Below the pieces are notes generated by a model, which was not told where the DNA came from, did no database searches, and saw only the letters and a list, made by a program, of their open reading frames with translations. 64,000 nt of DNA from an uncultured Prevotella sp. (GTDB taxonomy: Bacteria > Bacteroidota > Bacteroidia > Bacteroidales > Bacteroidaceae). The stretch lies in the NCBI GenBank assembly GCA_934254985.1, contig CAKQMS010000008.1, positions 20,898 through 84,897 of the forward strand, read 5' to 3'. This document shows positions 36,385 to 44,559 of the stretch, one piece after another (position 1 is the first letter of the stretch; the number at the start of each line of letters is the position of its first letter). The translations under genes and the position numbers were made by a program.

Positions 36385-37194
36385 CTTTAATGTACACATG
36401 GCAGCAGCAAACTTTCCTGCCTCTTCTACTCCTATGCCTTGTGAACGACAATAGAGATAACCTGTAGAATAAGTATCACCACAACCTGTGGCATCAACCA
36501 ATTCTGTAGGCTTATAGGCAGGAATCTCATAGAATTTGCCATCGAAATATATAAGTGATCCATAGCTGCCAAGAGTTATCACCACTTCTTTTACTCCAAG
36601 TTCGTGGAGAGCCAACGCCACGGTACGAGGATTCTTATATGATGTGATAACTTCCATTTCGTGTTCGTTGAGCTTCAGAATGTCTGTACAAGTAAGAATA
36701 TCTTTCTTGTCTTTCCACTCTATAGCATGAACACTCTCGCCACGAACCTCACGAAGATATCCTTGAACATCTATTGATATTTGTCCCTTTGTAGAAAGAT
36801 ACTTCACTACCTCAGTACTAAAATCATCGTTGAGCAATGTGCCAAGGTGGAATATCTTGGCATCAAGCTTTCTTACTTCGTCCATGGTAAAAGGATCAGC
36901 CTTTGCCAACACACGTTGGGTACGGTTGTTGGAATTCTCACCATATTTATTTTCAAAGTATACAGTATGCTCACTATCATGGCACACAACCTCGATTCCT
37001 GCCTGACGCATACGCTCTACCTCTGCCATATCTTCCTTGGCAACCTTTGTAACAAGTTGGAACGAAGCCTTTGGTGGTAGCTGATTCATACCCCACGCCA
37101 TATAAAAAGATGTGCCACCTGCCATATAAACAGTATTGCGAGGAGTAACTATCTTATCTTTTGTAATATGTCCGATACAACAAATATCTTTCAT
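36325..37194 (-). CDS. PfkB-family carbohydrate kinase
   Basis: A 289-residue sugar or nucleoside kinase of the ribokinase fold. The N-terminus has IGHITKDKIVTPRN and AGGTSFYMAWG, the substrate side. The C-terminal signature DATGCGDTYSTGYL has the catalytic Asp and anion hole (DTGAGD variant with Cys in place of Ala). Substrate is not clear; fructose, ribose, adenosine or inositol kinases all look similar. It is convergent with the ABC ATPase gene, with 60 nt of overlap. A -7 TACTTTTG (complement of 37264-37271) lies 70 bp upstream. Confidence 0.87.
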   Translation of the reverse strand: MKDICCIGHITKDKIVTPRNTVYMAGGTSFYMAWGMNQLPPKASFQLVTKVAKEDMAEVERMRQAGIEVVCHDSEHTVYFENKYGENSNNRTQRVLAKADPFTMDEVRKLDAKIFHLGTLLNDDFSTEVVKYLSTKGQISIDVQGYLREVRGESVHAIEWKDKKDILTCTDILKLNEHEMEVITSYKNPRTVALALHELGVKEVVITLGSYGSLIYFDGKFYEIPAYKPTELVDATGCGDTYSTGYLYCRSQGIGVEEAGKFAAAMCTLKLEHSGPFDRSIEDISKIIG

Positions 37195-37263
37195 TATAAG
37201 TTTTATTGGTTTTGTTTGTTTGCAATATCATGGCTACATAGTTAGTAACATAGATTGCAACTG

Positions 37264-37271
37264 CAAAAGTA
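37264..37271 (-). promoter_or_regulatory. -7 element of the PfkB kinase gene
   Basis: The complement reads TACTTTTG followed by CAGTTGC. Confidence 0.6.
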
Positions 37272-37318
37272 ACAAAAATAATTCATATAGAATAGTTTTT
37301 ATCACAAACATCATTTAT

Positions 37319-37571
37319 TTATCCACAAATATTGGAAAAAAACTGTAGATAACTCTGTTAATATCTATGTTGATATCCACAGCTTTCGATAAGAGCATAT
37401 GGAGATTATGGATATCCACATGGTTTTAAAGTGCTTTTAAGCAACTTTTCAACTAAAAAACAACAGAAAAAGATATAAACTTATTAACTTTGCACCGAAA
37501 GTGGATAATGTTGATAAAGTGTCTATCTAATCATATATCAATAAGAAGATATTATAGCTGTATGTAGATAA
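37319..37571. other. DnaA-box-rich AT-rich intergenic region
   Basis: The divergent 503-bp gap between the kinase and nadA genes has one perfect DnaA box, TTATCCACA (37319-37327). Near matches are ATATCCACA (37373-37381 and 37412-37420), TTATCCACT on the minus strand (37500-37508), and TTATCTACA on the minus strand (37344-37352 and 37563-37571). A T-rich then A-rich tract runs 37656-37690. It could be a replication-related site, a DnaA-titrating site, or regulation of the flanking genes. Confidence 0.5.
37485..37492 (+). promoter_or_regulatory. -7 element of nadA
   Basis: TAACTTTG followed by CACCG. The leader to the ATG would be about 200 nt, unusually long. No riboswitch fold was recognised in it. 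Confidence 0.6.
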
Positions 37572-37697
37572 GACATTATAAAAGGTTGAAAACTTAATAT
37601 GCAAATTTTTTGTTGTAAAGTTACCAACTTATCAACGGCATATCATACTATTCATCTTTTTTTTCTTTTTAAATAAATAAAAGTATAATAATAATAT

Positions 37698-38687
37698 ATG
37701 GTGAAGAAAGAGTGGAAAGATAAAGGTTTCGTAGACGAAGCTGTCGACAAAGCCATTGATCTGAAGAAAGAGATACGCAGACTTTGCGAAGAGAAGAATG
37801 CGATAATCCTTGCACACTACTATACCGTAGGCGATGTGCAAGACGTAGCCGACTTTGTTGGCGACTCATTGGCGTTGGCTCGTAAGGCTGCTAACACCGA
37901 TGCTAAGGTTATGGTGATGTGTGGTGTACATTTCATGGCTGAGACTTGCAAACTCTTGAGCCCTGAGAAGACTGTGCTTTGTCCAGACCTTAATGCTGGT
38001 TGTTCGCTTGCCGACTCATGCAAGGCTGAAGACTTGAAGAAGTTTAAGGACGAGCATCCTGGATACCAGGTGATAAGTTATGTGAATACCACAGCTGCAG
38101 TAAAGGCGTTGACAGATGTTGTCGTTACAAGTGGTAATGCCAAGAAGGTGGTAGACAAGCTTCCTGAGGGCGACAATTACATCTTTGGTCCAGACTACAA
38201 CCTCGGTAGCTATATCAACGAAGTTACGGGCAGAAAGATGCTTCTATGGAATGGTGGTTGCCATGTTCATGAGCGCTTCTCGGTAGCAGCCATAGCAAAG
38301 CTCAAGGAGGAACATCCTGATGCTATCGTAATGGCTCACTTGGAATGTAAGGGTCCTGTTATTGCTGCAGCCGAAATAGTAGGTAGCACAGCCACTATGC
38401 TTGATTATGCCAAGCAGAACCCTACAAAGGAGTTTATCGTGGCTACAGAGGCTGGTATATTGCACGAAATGCAACGTTCGTGTCCTGATGCTAAGTTCTA
38501 TCCTGTACCACCAGAAGTTAGTGAGGGCGGCTTAGGATGCTCATGCAACGAATGTCAGTATATGAAGCTCAATACCTTGGAAAAGATTTACAACACCTTG
38601 AAATATGAATGGCCAACAGTAGATGTTGACCAAGAGGTTGCCAAGGATGCTGTAAAGCCTATCTTGAGAATGCTTGAGCTAAGCTAA
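37698..38687 (+). CDS. nadA: Quinolinate synthase A
   Basis: A 329-residue iron-sulfur enzyme that joins iminoaspartate and dihydroxyacetone phosphate to make quinolinate in NAD synthesis. AIILAHYYTVGDVQDVADFVGDSLAL is the family's first motif. Candidate 4Fe-4S cysteines are in NAGCSLADSC, AHLECKGP and LGCSCNECQYM. GPDYNLGSYI and NGGCHVHERF are substrate-binding segments. NadB and NadC are not in the window. It is a single transcription unit, ended by a bidirectional terminator. Confidence 0.97.
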   Translation: MVKKEWKDKGFVDEAVDKAIDLKKEIRRLCEEKNAIILAHYYTVGDVQDVADFVGDSLALARKAANTDAKVMVMCGVHFMAETCKLLSPEKTVLCPDLNAGCSLADSCKAEDLKKFKDEHPGYQVISYVNTTAAVKALTDVVVTSGNAKKVVDKLPEGDNYIFGPDYNLGSYINEVTGRKMLLWNGGCHVHERFSVAAIAKLKEEHPDAIVMAHLECKGPVIAAAEIVGSTATMLDYAKQNPTKEFIVATEAGILHEMQRSCPDAKFYPVPPEVSEGGLGCSCNECQYMKLNTLEKIYNTLKYEWPTVDVDQEVAKDAVKPILRMLELS

Positions 38688-38710
38688 AAGATAATTCAGA
38701 AAACAAAATA

Positions 38711-38748
38711 AAAATGGGGATACGCCAATTGTAGCATATCCCCATTTT
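38711..38748. terminator. Bidirectional terminator after nadA
   Basis: AAAATGGGGATA / TATCCCCATTTT, a perfect 12-bp stem with a 14-nt loop. It serves both nadA and the convergent GT-C-like gene. Confidence 0.88.
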
Positions 38749-38752
38749 ATAT

Positions 38753-39970
38753 TCATGGAGCTGTTTTTTTATTATATATTTTTTGATTTATGCTGTATGC
38801 TACGTTTATTATTATAAATGGCATAAACGGAATGTGAAATCTAGCTTCTCCGTGCCCTACTAAAGCAATAAATAAAGTTCCTATGGCAAATATAAGCCAA
38901 GTTAATGATAAGACCTTCCTTGTTTGTCGATAGCTTAATAAGAAAATGCTCATGAGTACATAATAATAAATTAAATTGTATAATGTTAACCATTGTGCAA
39001 AATTATAATGTGGAAATTCTTTAAACAATGATACCATAGATAGAGAATTATACATATATTTACTGTTTTTATCTTTTTTATTAAGAAAAGCACACATATT
39101 TATATTATCAGAAATATATGTTTTGTATACCTTGACAGGTATTTGCTTAATGTATTCAATTTTATTTTCTTTAAACCAACATAAAAACATATCTTTCCAA
39201 ATTTTATCTTTTTCAGAGTAGGTAAATTGTTGATTATCTGTTACCCTCATTGGTTCTACTCCTTTTTTTGATGGATCATTATCCCAATGATATTGAGCTA
39301 ATGCCATCCAACCTGTTTTTGCTTTATAAATAAATTGTCCTTTAGATATGTAATTACTAAAGCCTATACAACATATAACTATAGAGTATGTAATGCATAA
39401 TTTGAAATATGCTTTATAATTTTTGATGTTACTAATAATGTAAGCTAATATAAAGATAATAGCTATTGGTCTGAAGTAGTCTGCAAATCCAAATAGTATA
39501 CCTCCCGCAAGATATTTTTTATAGAGACAGGCATATATACCAAATAAAATGCAAAAAACAAAAGGTATTTCGCTAAGCAGGCTTGTTGCTTCGCCATAAT
39601 TTGCAGGATAGAAAACAGCGATGATAATAGCTAAGTAAGCAATATGCTTATTGAACCATTTTAGAGCTATCAAATATATAAGTAGTATTATTCCACTTTT
39701 TAGAATGGTGTAAAATAGTAAAATTGGCACTATTGAGTCAAAATATTTTAGTGAAAAAGCCACCATATTAATAGCACCAATATTCCATAAGAAAGGGAGT
39801 GTATAAAGTTCTTCTTTTGCAGGATAATATTGTCCATAATTTAGTGATGCTTGTGCACAATTTATATATCCTTGGCTATCGGGATAAGGGGTGTATCCGA
39901 AGCAAAGTAATATTATGAATTGAATTAGAGTATAAATACCTATTATATAGGTTATTTTTTTTTTCATCAT
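38753..39970 (-). CDS. Polytopic membrane protein, GT-C/GT39-like glycosyltransferase
   Basis: A 405-residue protein with about ten membrane helices. The first loop has YPDSQGYI, with an acidic residue placed like the catalytic Asp of GT-C enzymes, and a later loop has SLLSEIPFVF, common in GT39-like proteins. Such enzymes move sugars from lipid-linked donors in the periplasm. It follows the PorZ-like gene by 3 bp, so they are one operon. The gene is much richer in A+T than genes before 38 kb or after 43 kb, with many Ile, Asn, Lys and Tyr codons ending in A or T. Confidence 0.65.
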   Translation of the reverse strand: MMKKKITYIIGIYTLIQFIILLCFGYTPYPDSQGYINCAQASLNYGQYYPAKEELYTLPFLWNIGAINMVAFSLKYFDSIVPILLFYTILKSGIILLIYLIALKWFNKHIAYLAIIIAVFYPANYGEATSLLSEIPFVFCILFGIYACLYKKYLAGGILFGFADYFRPIAIIFILAYIISNIKNYKAYFKLCITYSIVICCIGFSNYISKGQFIYKAKTGWMALAQYHWDNDPSKKGVEPMRVTDNQQFTYSEKDKIWKDMFLCWFKENKIEYIKQIPVKVYKTYISDNINMCAFLNKKDKNSKYMYNSLSMVSLFKEFPHYNFAQWLTLYNLIYYYVLMSIFLLSYRQTRKVLSLTWLIFAIGTLFIALVGHGEARFHIPFMPFIIINVAYSINQKIYNKKTAP

Positions 39971-39973
39971 ATT

Positions 39974-41995
39974 TTATTTAACTATTGCTATTTTACAAAC
40001 GGTTCCTTTTTCGCCACTCTGTGTGGCAGTTTCAACCATATATATACCACTAGCTACTTTTACCCCTTTTTGGTCTCTACCATCCCAAGTATATGTTCCT
40101 CCATTACTTCTGCCACTATTGATAATTACCCCATTTGATGTTACTATTTTTATATCTGCGTTAAATGTTAATCCTATGATAGTAATAAGCCCAGTATAAT
40201 CTGGGCGTACAGGGTTAGGATAAGCCCATACATTGTCTTTTGTCATTTCATTGTTAGTTTCTGTTGCATCACTCATATATGAACAAAGACCTTTTGCAGT
40301 ACCAAAGTAAACCTCACCAGTTACATCATTGATAGCTATGGATTCTATACTATTAGAGAGAAGGGGACTATTAGCAGAGGTAAAATGCTTAATTTGAGTC
40401 AGATTATCAGAACTTATAAGATACACTCCATTATTGTTTGTTCCAAACCATTTTCTATTTCCTTTGTCAATAGACATACAAGTTATATCTACTCCATTTA
40501 ATAAATAGTCTGCATAGTTAGTACCATCATTTCGTGGTACTTTTACTTGAGTAAGAATAGGCGAATTGGAATATATTTCTGTGCGTGGTATATATAAAGG
40601 ACCAGCATCAGTACCTATCCATATATTATTGTCTAGATCTTCTTTTATACAACGTACGTAATTGATAATTACATTTGTGTTGTCTTCGTTTATGAATGGA
40701 CTTCTAAATACTTTGATTCCATCTGTTTCTGTTTGATAACAAACAACAGCAGGATCTCCTGAATTGTTGTTGACAAACCATAATAATCCATAGCTGTCTT
40801 GCATTAATCCTACCATGGAAGGAAGACTATTATTATTTCCCATCAACTCTTTATGTTTATGGGATATGAATTCTCTATTAGAGTTAAGTTCTATAATTGA
40901 GTTGTTTTTAGCTTGACTATTAAGTAGCCACAATGAGCCCTTTTTGTCAGTCAATAAACTATGTACGAGAACATAGTCGTTTCCTAATATATTATTTCTA
41001 TCAACAGCTCCCTCCAATATGCTGTTGTCTTTATTATAATATTTTATTAGTTTATTATCTATAAATTCATATAATCCTGTTCTTCCAGATGCATATACAT
41101 GTCTAGGATCTAGAATATCTGGTTCAACACAATTTATGTCCATATAACTATATCCTGTAATAGAATCTAGTTTGTCTTGAAAAATATTCCATTCATTGTC
41201 ATTTAATACTTGAATTATTCCAGGTCGATTTTCTGAAACTATTCCTGATAAAAATGCTCCTCCGCAAGTATACAATTGTCCATAGGCAAACTTCATATTC
41301 CAAAAGTAGTTATACTTTGGACCGCCTGGCTTTAATGTCTTTACTATATTAAATAGTTCGGTTTTATCTTCTGTCTTCTGAGCTGTATAGTTAGCTGTTC
41401 GCTTCCAGTTGTTCTTATCGAGCATGTTTTGGCTCATGCTGCAAGTATATGTGCCATTTCTCTTAGAAGCGGCATAGATGGTATTATTATTTATATAGCA
41501 ATAGTCTACGTTGATACCTATATTATATGTATTGCTTATCTCGCAATTTTCCATATTCACGTCAACGATACCAAAGGCAGTAGCCAACAAGGCGTGCTTA
41601 CCATATATATATATGTTGTTTACTGTCTTGTCTCCTGTCATCGATTTAGAATAATAGTCAGGGATGTTAACAATATCGCTATTGCCATACATTATGTCGA
41701 TATTGGCATTATCATAAACTATTATAAGGTTTTTGGTATTCTTATTCCATTTGATATGCGAGATGGTACAATCCGACAATCCATTCACTTTATCAAAGGT
41801 CTGAAGGCTTTGGTCGTTGGTATTATATGTGTATAATCCGTTGGAAGCCAATACATATAGTATATTGCCACTACCCTTCTCTATTTCTGTAGGCTCATAG
41901 TATGAAAGATAGTTTTTCCATGTTCCTATGCCATTAGCAAGCATAGAAACTGTGGATAATAATATGATGATGAATGCTAAAGCTATTTTTTTCAT
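39974..41995 (-). CDS. porZ: PorZ-like type IX secretion protein (two-propeller)
   Basis: A 673-residue exported protein; signal peptide MKKIALAFIIILLSTVSMLANG. The start of the mature part (GTWKNYLSYYEPTEIEKGSG, then YVLASNGLYTYNT) is the opening of PorZ, the T9SS component that presents anionic LPS to the sortase PorU. The body is made of propeller blades, including IWIGTDAGPLYIPR and KWFGTNNNGVYLI. The C-terminus (GTYTWDGRDQKGVKVASGIYMVE) is a T9SS sorting domain, as in known PorZ. It overlaps the GT2 gene by ATGA. The name rests on motif reading, and the region is AT-rich. Confidence 0.72.
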   Translation of the reverse strand: MKKIALAFIIILLSTVSMLANGIGTWKNYLSYYEPTEIEKGSGNILYVLASNGLYTYNTNDQSLQTFDKVNGLSDCTISHIKWNKNTKNLIIVYDNANIDIMYGNSDIVNIPDYYSKSMTGDKTVNNIYIYGKHALLATAFGIVDVNMENCEISNTYNIGINVDYCYINNNTIYAASKRNGTYTCSMSQNMLDKNNWKRTANYTAQKTEDKTELFNIVKTLKPGGPKYNYFWNMKFAYGQLYTCGGAFLSGIVSENRPGIIQVLNDNEWNIFQDKLDSITGYSYMDINCVEPDILDPRHVYASGRTGLYEFIDNKLIKYYNKDNSILEGAVDRNNILGNDYVLVHSLLTDKKGSLWLLNSQAKNNSIIELNSNREFISHKHKELMGNNNSLPSMVGLMQDSYGLLWFVNNNSGDPAVVCYQTETDGIKVFRSPFINEDNTNVIINYVRCIKEDLDNNIWIGTDAGPLYIPRTEIYSNSPILTQVKVPRNDGTNYADYLLNGVDITCMSIDKGNRKWFGTNNNGVYLISSDNLTQIKHFTSANSPLLSNSIESIAINDVTGEVYFGTAKGLCSYMSDATETNNEMTKDNVWAYPNPVRPDYTGLITIIGLTFNADIKIVTSNGVIINSGRSNGGTYTWDGRDQKGVKVASGIYMVETATQSGEKGTVCKIAIVK

Positions 41996-42879
41996 GAGAG
42001 TGATATATAATACATTAGTTTATATACATTAAACAGAAAAATGCTGGGTTTATTGCCTGTAAGCCTTGCTTTTATGCCAAGACTTAGTAGTGGAAACAGC
42101 TTTTTACATATACAGCTTACATGCCAACGCTCCAGATGGTTTGCATAGCGGATAATCTTGGAATACCCTTGTAGTTCGTCTCTAAACTGATATAGAGTAT
42201 GCAGACTTTCCTCGGTTTTAAGGATAAAAGAGTAGTTGGAAGCAAAGTTGTCGTAGCCCAATACATTATCTATATGCTCAATCTTAATGTTGTATTCCTT
42301 AAGAGTCTTACCAAACAACACATCCTCGTAGCCATACTTCTTGAATCGCTCATCGAAAGGATGAGTAAGCATTATGTTGCGTTTGATGACGAAGTTAGAG
42401 GTGTGGAAGTCGGCATAAGGATTATTCTGGCGTAGAGTATAATCTTCGTTTTGTTGGGCAGCACACTCAAAGATATATCTTAGATTACCTTTCAGCTGTG
42501 GCTGATTTCTATCCACTTTATATCCTCCATATATCACGTCGTACTCCTTGCAAGAATTATATTTGGCAATATAATCGTCGCTAACTACGCTCATATTGCT
42601 GTCTATATACAGCAACCAAGCATATTTAGCCTCTTGAGCTAAGAAATTGCGGATAGCAGCTCTGCCTATATTGATGTTTCTCTCTATATATTGGCAGTTT
42701 GGTAGTTTGTTTATAGCCTTGTTGGCTTCTATAGTAGAATTGTCTGTAGAGCCATCGTCGGCAACGATAATCTCGTAATGAAAATCAGATAATAATGAAG
42801 CTTGGGCTTGTAATGATTCTACAAGCCCAAGACATACCTTATTATATGTGGGGATAAGTATCGAAAGTTTGCTTATCAT
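41992..42879 (-). CDS. Glycosyltransferase family 2
   Basis: A 295-residue GT-A glycosyltransferase, cytoplasmic or membrane-associated. The opening LSILIPTYN and IIVADDGSTDNST bind the nucleotide sugar. LLYIDSNMSVVS is in place of the DxD motif (DSN, a variant). A galactosyl-type C-terminal piece (HPFDERFKKYGYEDVLFGKTL) carries the likely catalytic Glu-Asp. It lies in an operon with rdgB upstream (14 bp gap) and the PorZ-like gene downstream (4-nt overlap). Its neighbours suggest modification of LPS or a surface glycan. Confidence 0.87.
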   Translation of the reverse strand: MISKLSILIPTYNKVCLGLVESLQAQASLLSDFHYEIIVADDGSTDNSTIEANKAINKLPNCQYIERNINIGRAAIRNFLAQEAKYAWLLYIDSNMSVVSDDYIAKYNSCKEYDVIYGGYKVDRNQPQLKGNLRYIFECAAQQNEDYTLRQNNPYADFHTSNFVIKRNIMLTHPFDERFKKYGYEDVLFGKTLKEYNIKIEHIDNVLGYDNFASNYSFILKTEESLHTLYQFRDELQGYSKIIRYANHLERWHVSCICKKLFPLLSLGIKARLTGNKPSIFLFNVYKLMYYISLS

Positions 42880-42893
42880 GAGCTATGTTAGCA

Positions 42894-43505
42894 TTATTTC
42901 TGCTTAAGATATTCTGCAAGCTTAGCCACGGCTCTTGCTCTATGGCTGATGCCATTCTTGATGCTTTCGCCAAGTTCTGCAAAGCTCTTATCGTAGCCTT
43001 CCGGTACAAAGATAGGATCGTAGCCGAAGCCTGCAGTACCATGCTTCTCTGTAGCTATGCTACCGTCAACGATACCTTCAAATCTGTTTACCTTCTTGAT
43101 GCTTGTGCATCCGCATGGGCAAACATCCTGCTTCTGTATCAACGCAATAACTGTGCGGAAACGAGCCTTACGGTTGTCTTTGCCTTCGAGATTACGAAGT
43201 AGTTTTGCCATATTGGCTTCGCTATCATGGTCGGTACCTTCTGCATATCGTGCGCTATGCACGCCAGGCTCACCATTCAATGCTTCTACCTCAAGACCTG
43301 TATCGTCAGCAAAACAGCTGAGGTTGTAGTGGTCGTAAACATATTGTGCCTTCTGCATGGCATTCTCTTCAAGAGTGTTGCCCGTTTCTGGAATATCCAC
43401 ATCGCAACCAATATCCTTTAGCGATACTATTTCAAACTCGCTGCCAAGGATATCGCGTATCTCTTGCAACTTATGCTGATTATTTGTAGCAAATACTATT
43501 TTCAT
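42894..43505 (-). CDS. rdgB: XTP/dITP diphosphatase
   Basis: A 203-residue Ham1-family pyrophosphatase that removes dITP and XTP from the nucleotide pool. [16 protein letters not shown] begins the family. [15 protein letters not shown] and [27 protein letters not shown] are the active site. [20 protein letters not shown] is the specificity loop, and SHRARA closes it. It overlaps the YitT-like gene by ATGA and continues into the GT2 operon. Confidence 0.97.
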   Translation of the reverse strand: MKIVFATNNQHKLQEIRDILGSEFEIVSLKDIGCDVDIPETGNTLEENAMQKAQYVYDHYNLSCFADDTGLEVEALNGEPGVHSARYAEGTDHDSEANMAKLLRNLEGKDNRKARFRTVIALIQKQDVCPCGCTSIKKVNRFEGIVDGSIATEKHGTAGFGYDPIFVPEGYDKSFAELGESIKNGISHRARAVAKLAEYLKQK

Positions 43506-44434
43506 ATTTTTTCGTCTTCCTTTACTTTAACTTTCATTTCGTCGAAGCCTTCGCCATATACTCCTATTACCGAGCTTTGGCTCACAAAGGCGTTAGGGTC
43601 TATTTGTTTTACTATACGGAATATCTGCACACTCTCGCGCTTCTTTGCCAACAAGCAAAGCACCTTGGTAGGGCGACCTGTCCAAAAGCCATGACCATCG
43701 AGGATGGTTAGCGTGTGGTCGGTCTTGCGACTTATGGCAAAGGCTATCTCCTGATATTTCTTCGAGAATATCATGAATTGTACCGACTGGCGTTGCCAAT
43801 ACATCACATAGTCGAGCATCAGACATTCTATAAGCATGGTACACAAACCAAATACCACTTTGCGGAATCTAAGGTCGATAGCTCCAAAAGAATCTATAAA
43901 CAAACAGCTGCCTATGATGCAGAAGTCGACCATGATAAGTGCTTTACCAAGCGATATGTTATGGAATTTGTTTACTACTGCTGCCACAATATCCGTACCG
44001 CCAGTACTACCGTTATTTAGAAATACTACTGCCAGCGCCGTACCCGTGATGATACATCCTATCACCAGCGACATGAAGTCGTTGCCTTCGCCAAGTAGCT
44101 TATAGAATGTGCCATCGGGCTGAACCACAATCTCTTGAGCCACTTCGAGCATAAAGGTGAGCATGAATGTGGCATAGATGGTTTTGGTAAGGAATTTCCA
44201 TCCCAACGTTTTTAGTGCAAGGATGATAAGAGCGGCATTGATGATAAAGAATGTGTATTGCACAGGAAATCCCGTACTATAGAATACGATAGCACCAATA
44301 CCGGCTATTCCTCCCGTCACAATCTCGTATGGCAACAGAAATACTGTGAAGCCCAAGGTATAGAGCATCAATCCCAACGTGATGTTGAAATAGTCTCTAA
44401 CCTCATATATTAAATCTTGCTTTGTCATTTTCAT
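43502..44434 (-). CDS. YitT-family membrane protein (DUF161/DUF2179)
   Basis: A 310-residue inner-membrane protein with about five hydrophobic helices, including a glycine-rich segment [18 protein letters not shown] and [15 protein letters not shown]. The C-terminal soluble part ([29 protein letters not shown]) is a DUF2179-type ligand-binding domain. Transport function has been suggested for the family but is unproven. I start at 44434 (MKMTKQ); a second ATG at 44428 is equally possible. It is the first gene of an operon with rdgB. Confidence 0.87.
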   Translation of the reverse strand: MKMTKQDLIYEVRDYFNITLGLMLYTLGFTVFLLPYEIVTGGIAGIGAIVFYSTGFPVQYTFFIINAALIILALKTLGWKFLTKTIYATFMLTFMLEVAQEIVVQPDGTFYKLLGEGNDFMSLVIGCIITGTALAVVFLNNGSTGGTDIVAAVVNKFHNISLGKALIMVDFCIIGSCLFIDSFGAIDLRFRKVVFGLCTMLIECLMLDYVMYWQRQSVQFMIFSKKYQEIAFAISRKTDHTLTILDGHGFWTGRPTKVLCLLAKKRESVQIFRIVKQIDPNAFVSQSSVIGVYGEGFDEMKVKVKEDEKI

Positions 44435-44512
44435 AGGGAGCAATTTTATTGTTTTTGTGCTACAACTCTCAAAGAGTCGTCAAGGATTATAGTTATACAT
44501 GGAAATTAAAAA

Positions 44513-44547
44513 CCCTATTGTCCCCAAAGATAGTGGAGACAATAGGG
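44513..44547 (-). terminator. Terminator of leuS
   Basis: CCCTATTGTC / GACAATAGGG with extra CC/GG pairs, followed on the minus strand by TTTTTAATTT. It is 13 bp past the leuS stop. Confidence 0.88.
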
Positions 44548-44559
44548 CTGGAGTTATGC

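Noticed and set aside
37220..37260. TTGCAAT/ATTGCAA dyad upstream of the kinase gene
   Set aside because: Short, AT-rich and with a long loop; not distinguishable from chance.
37195..37697. Firm call of oriC
   Set aside because: No dnaA, no strand-bias switch and no skew data; kept as a finding only.
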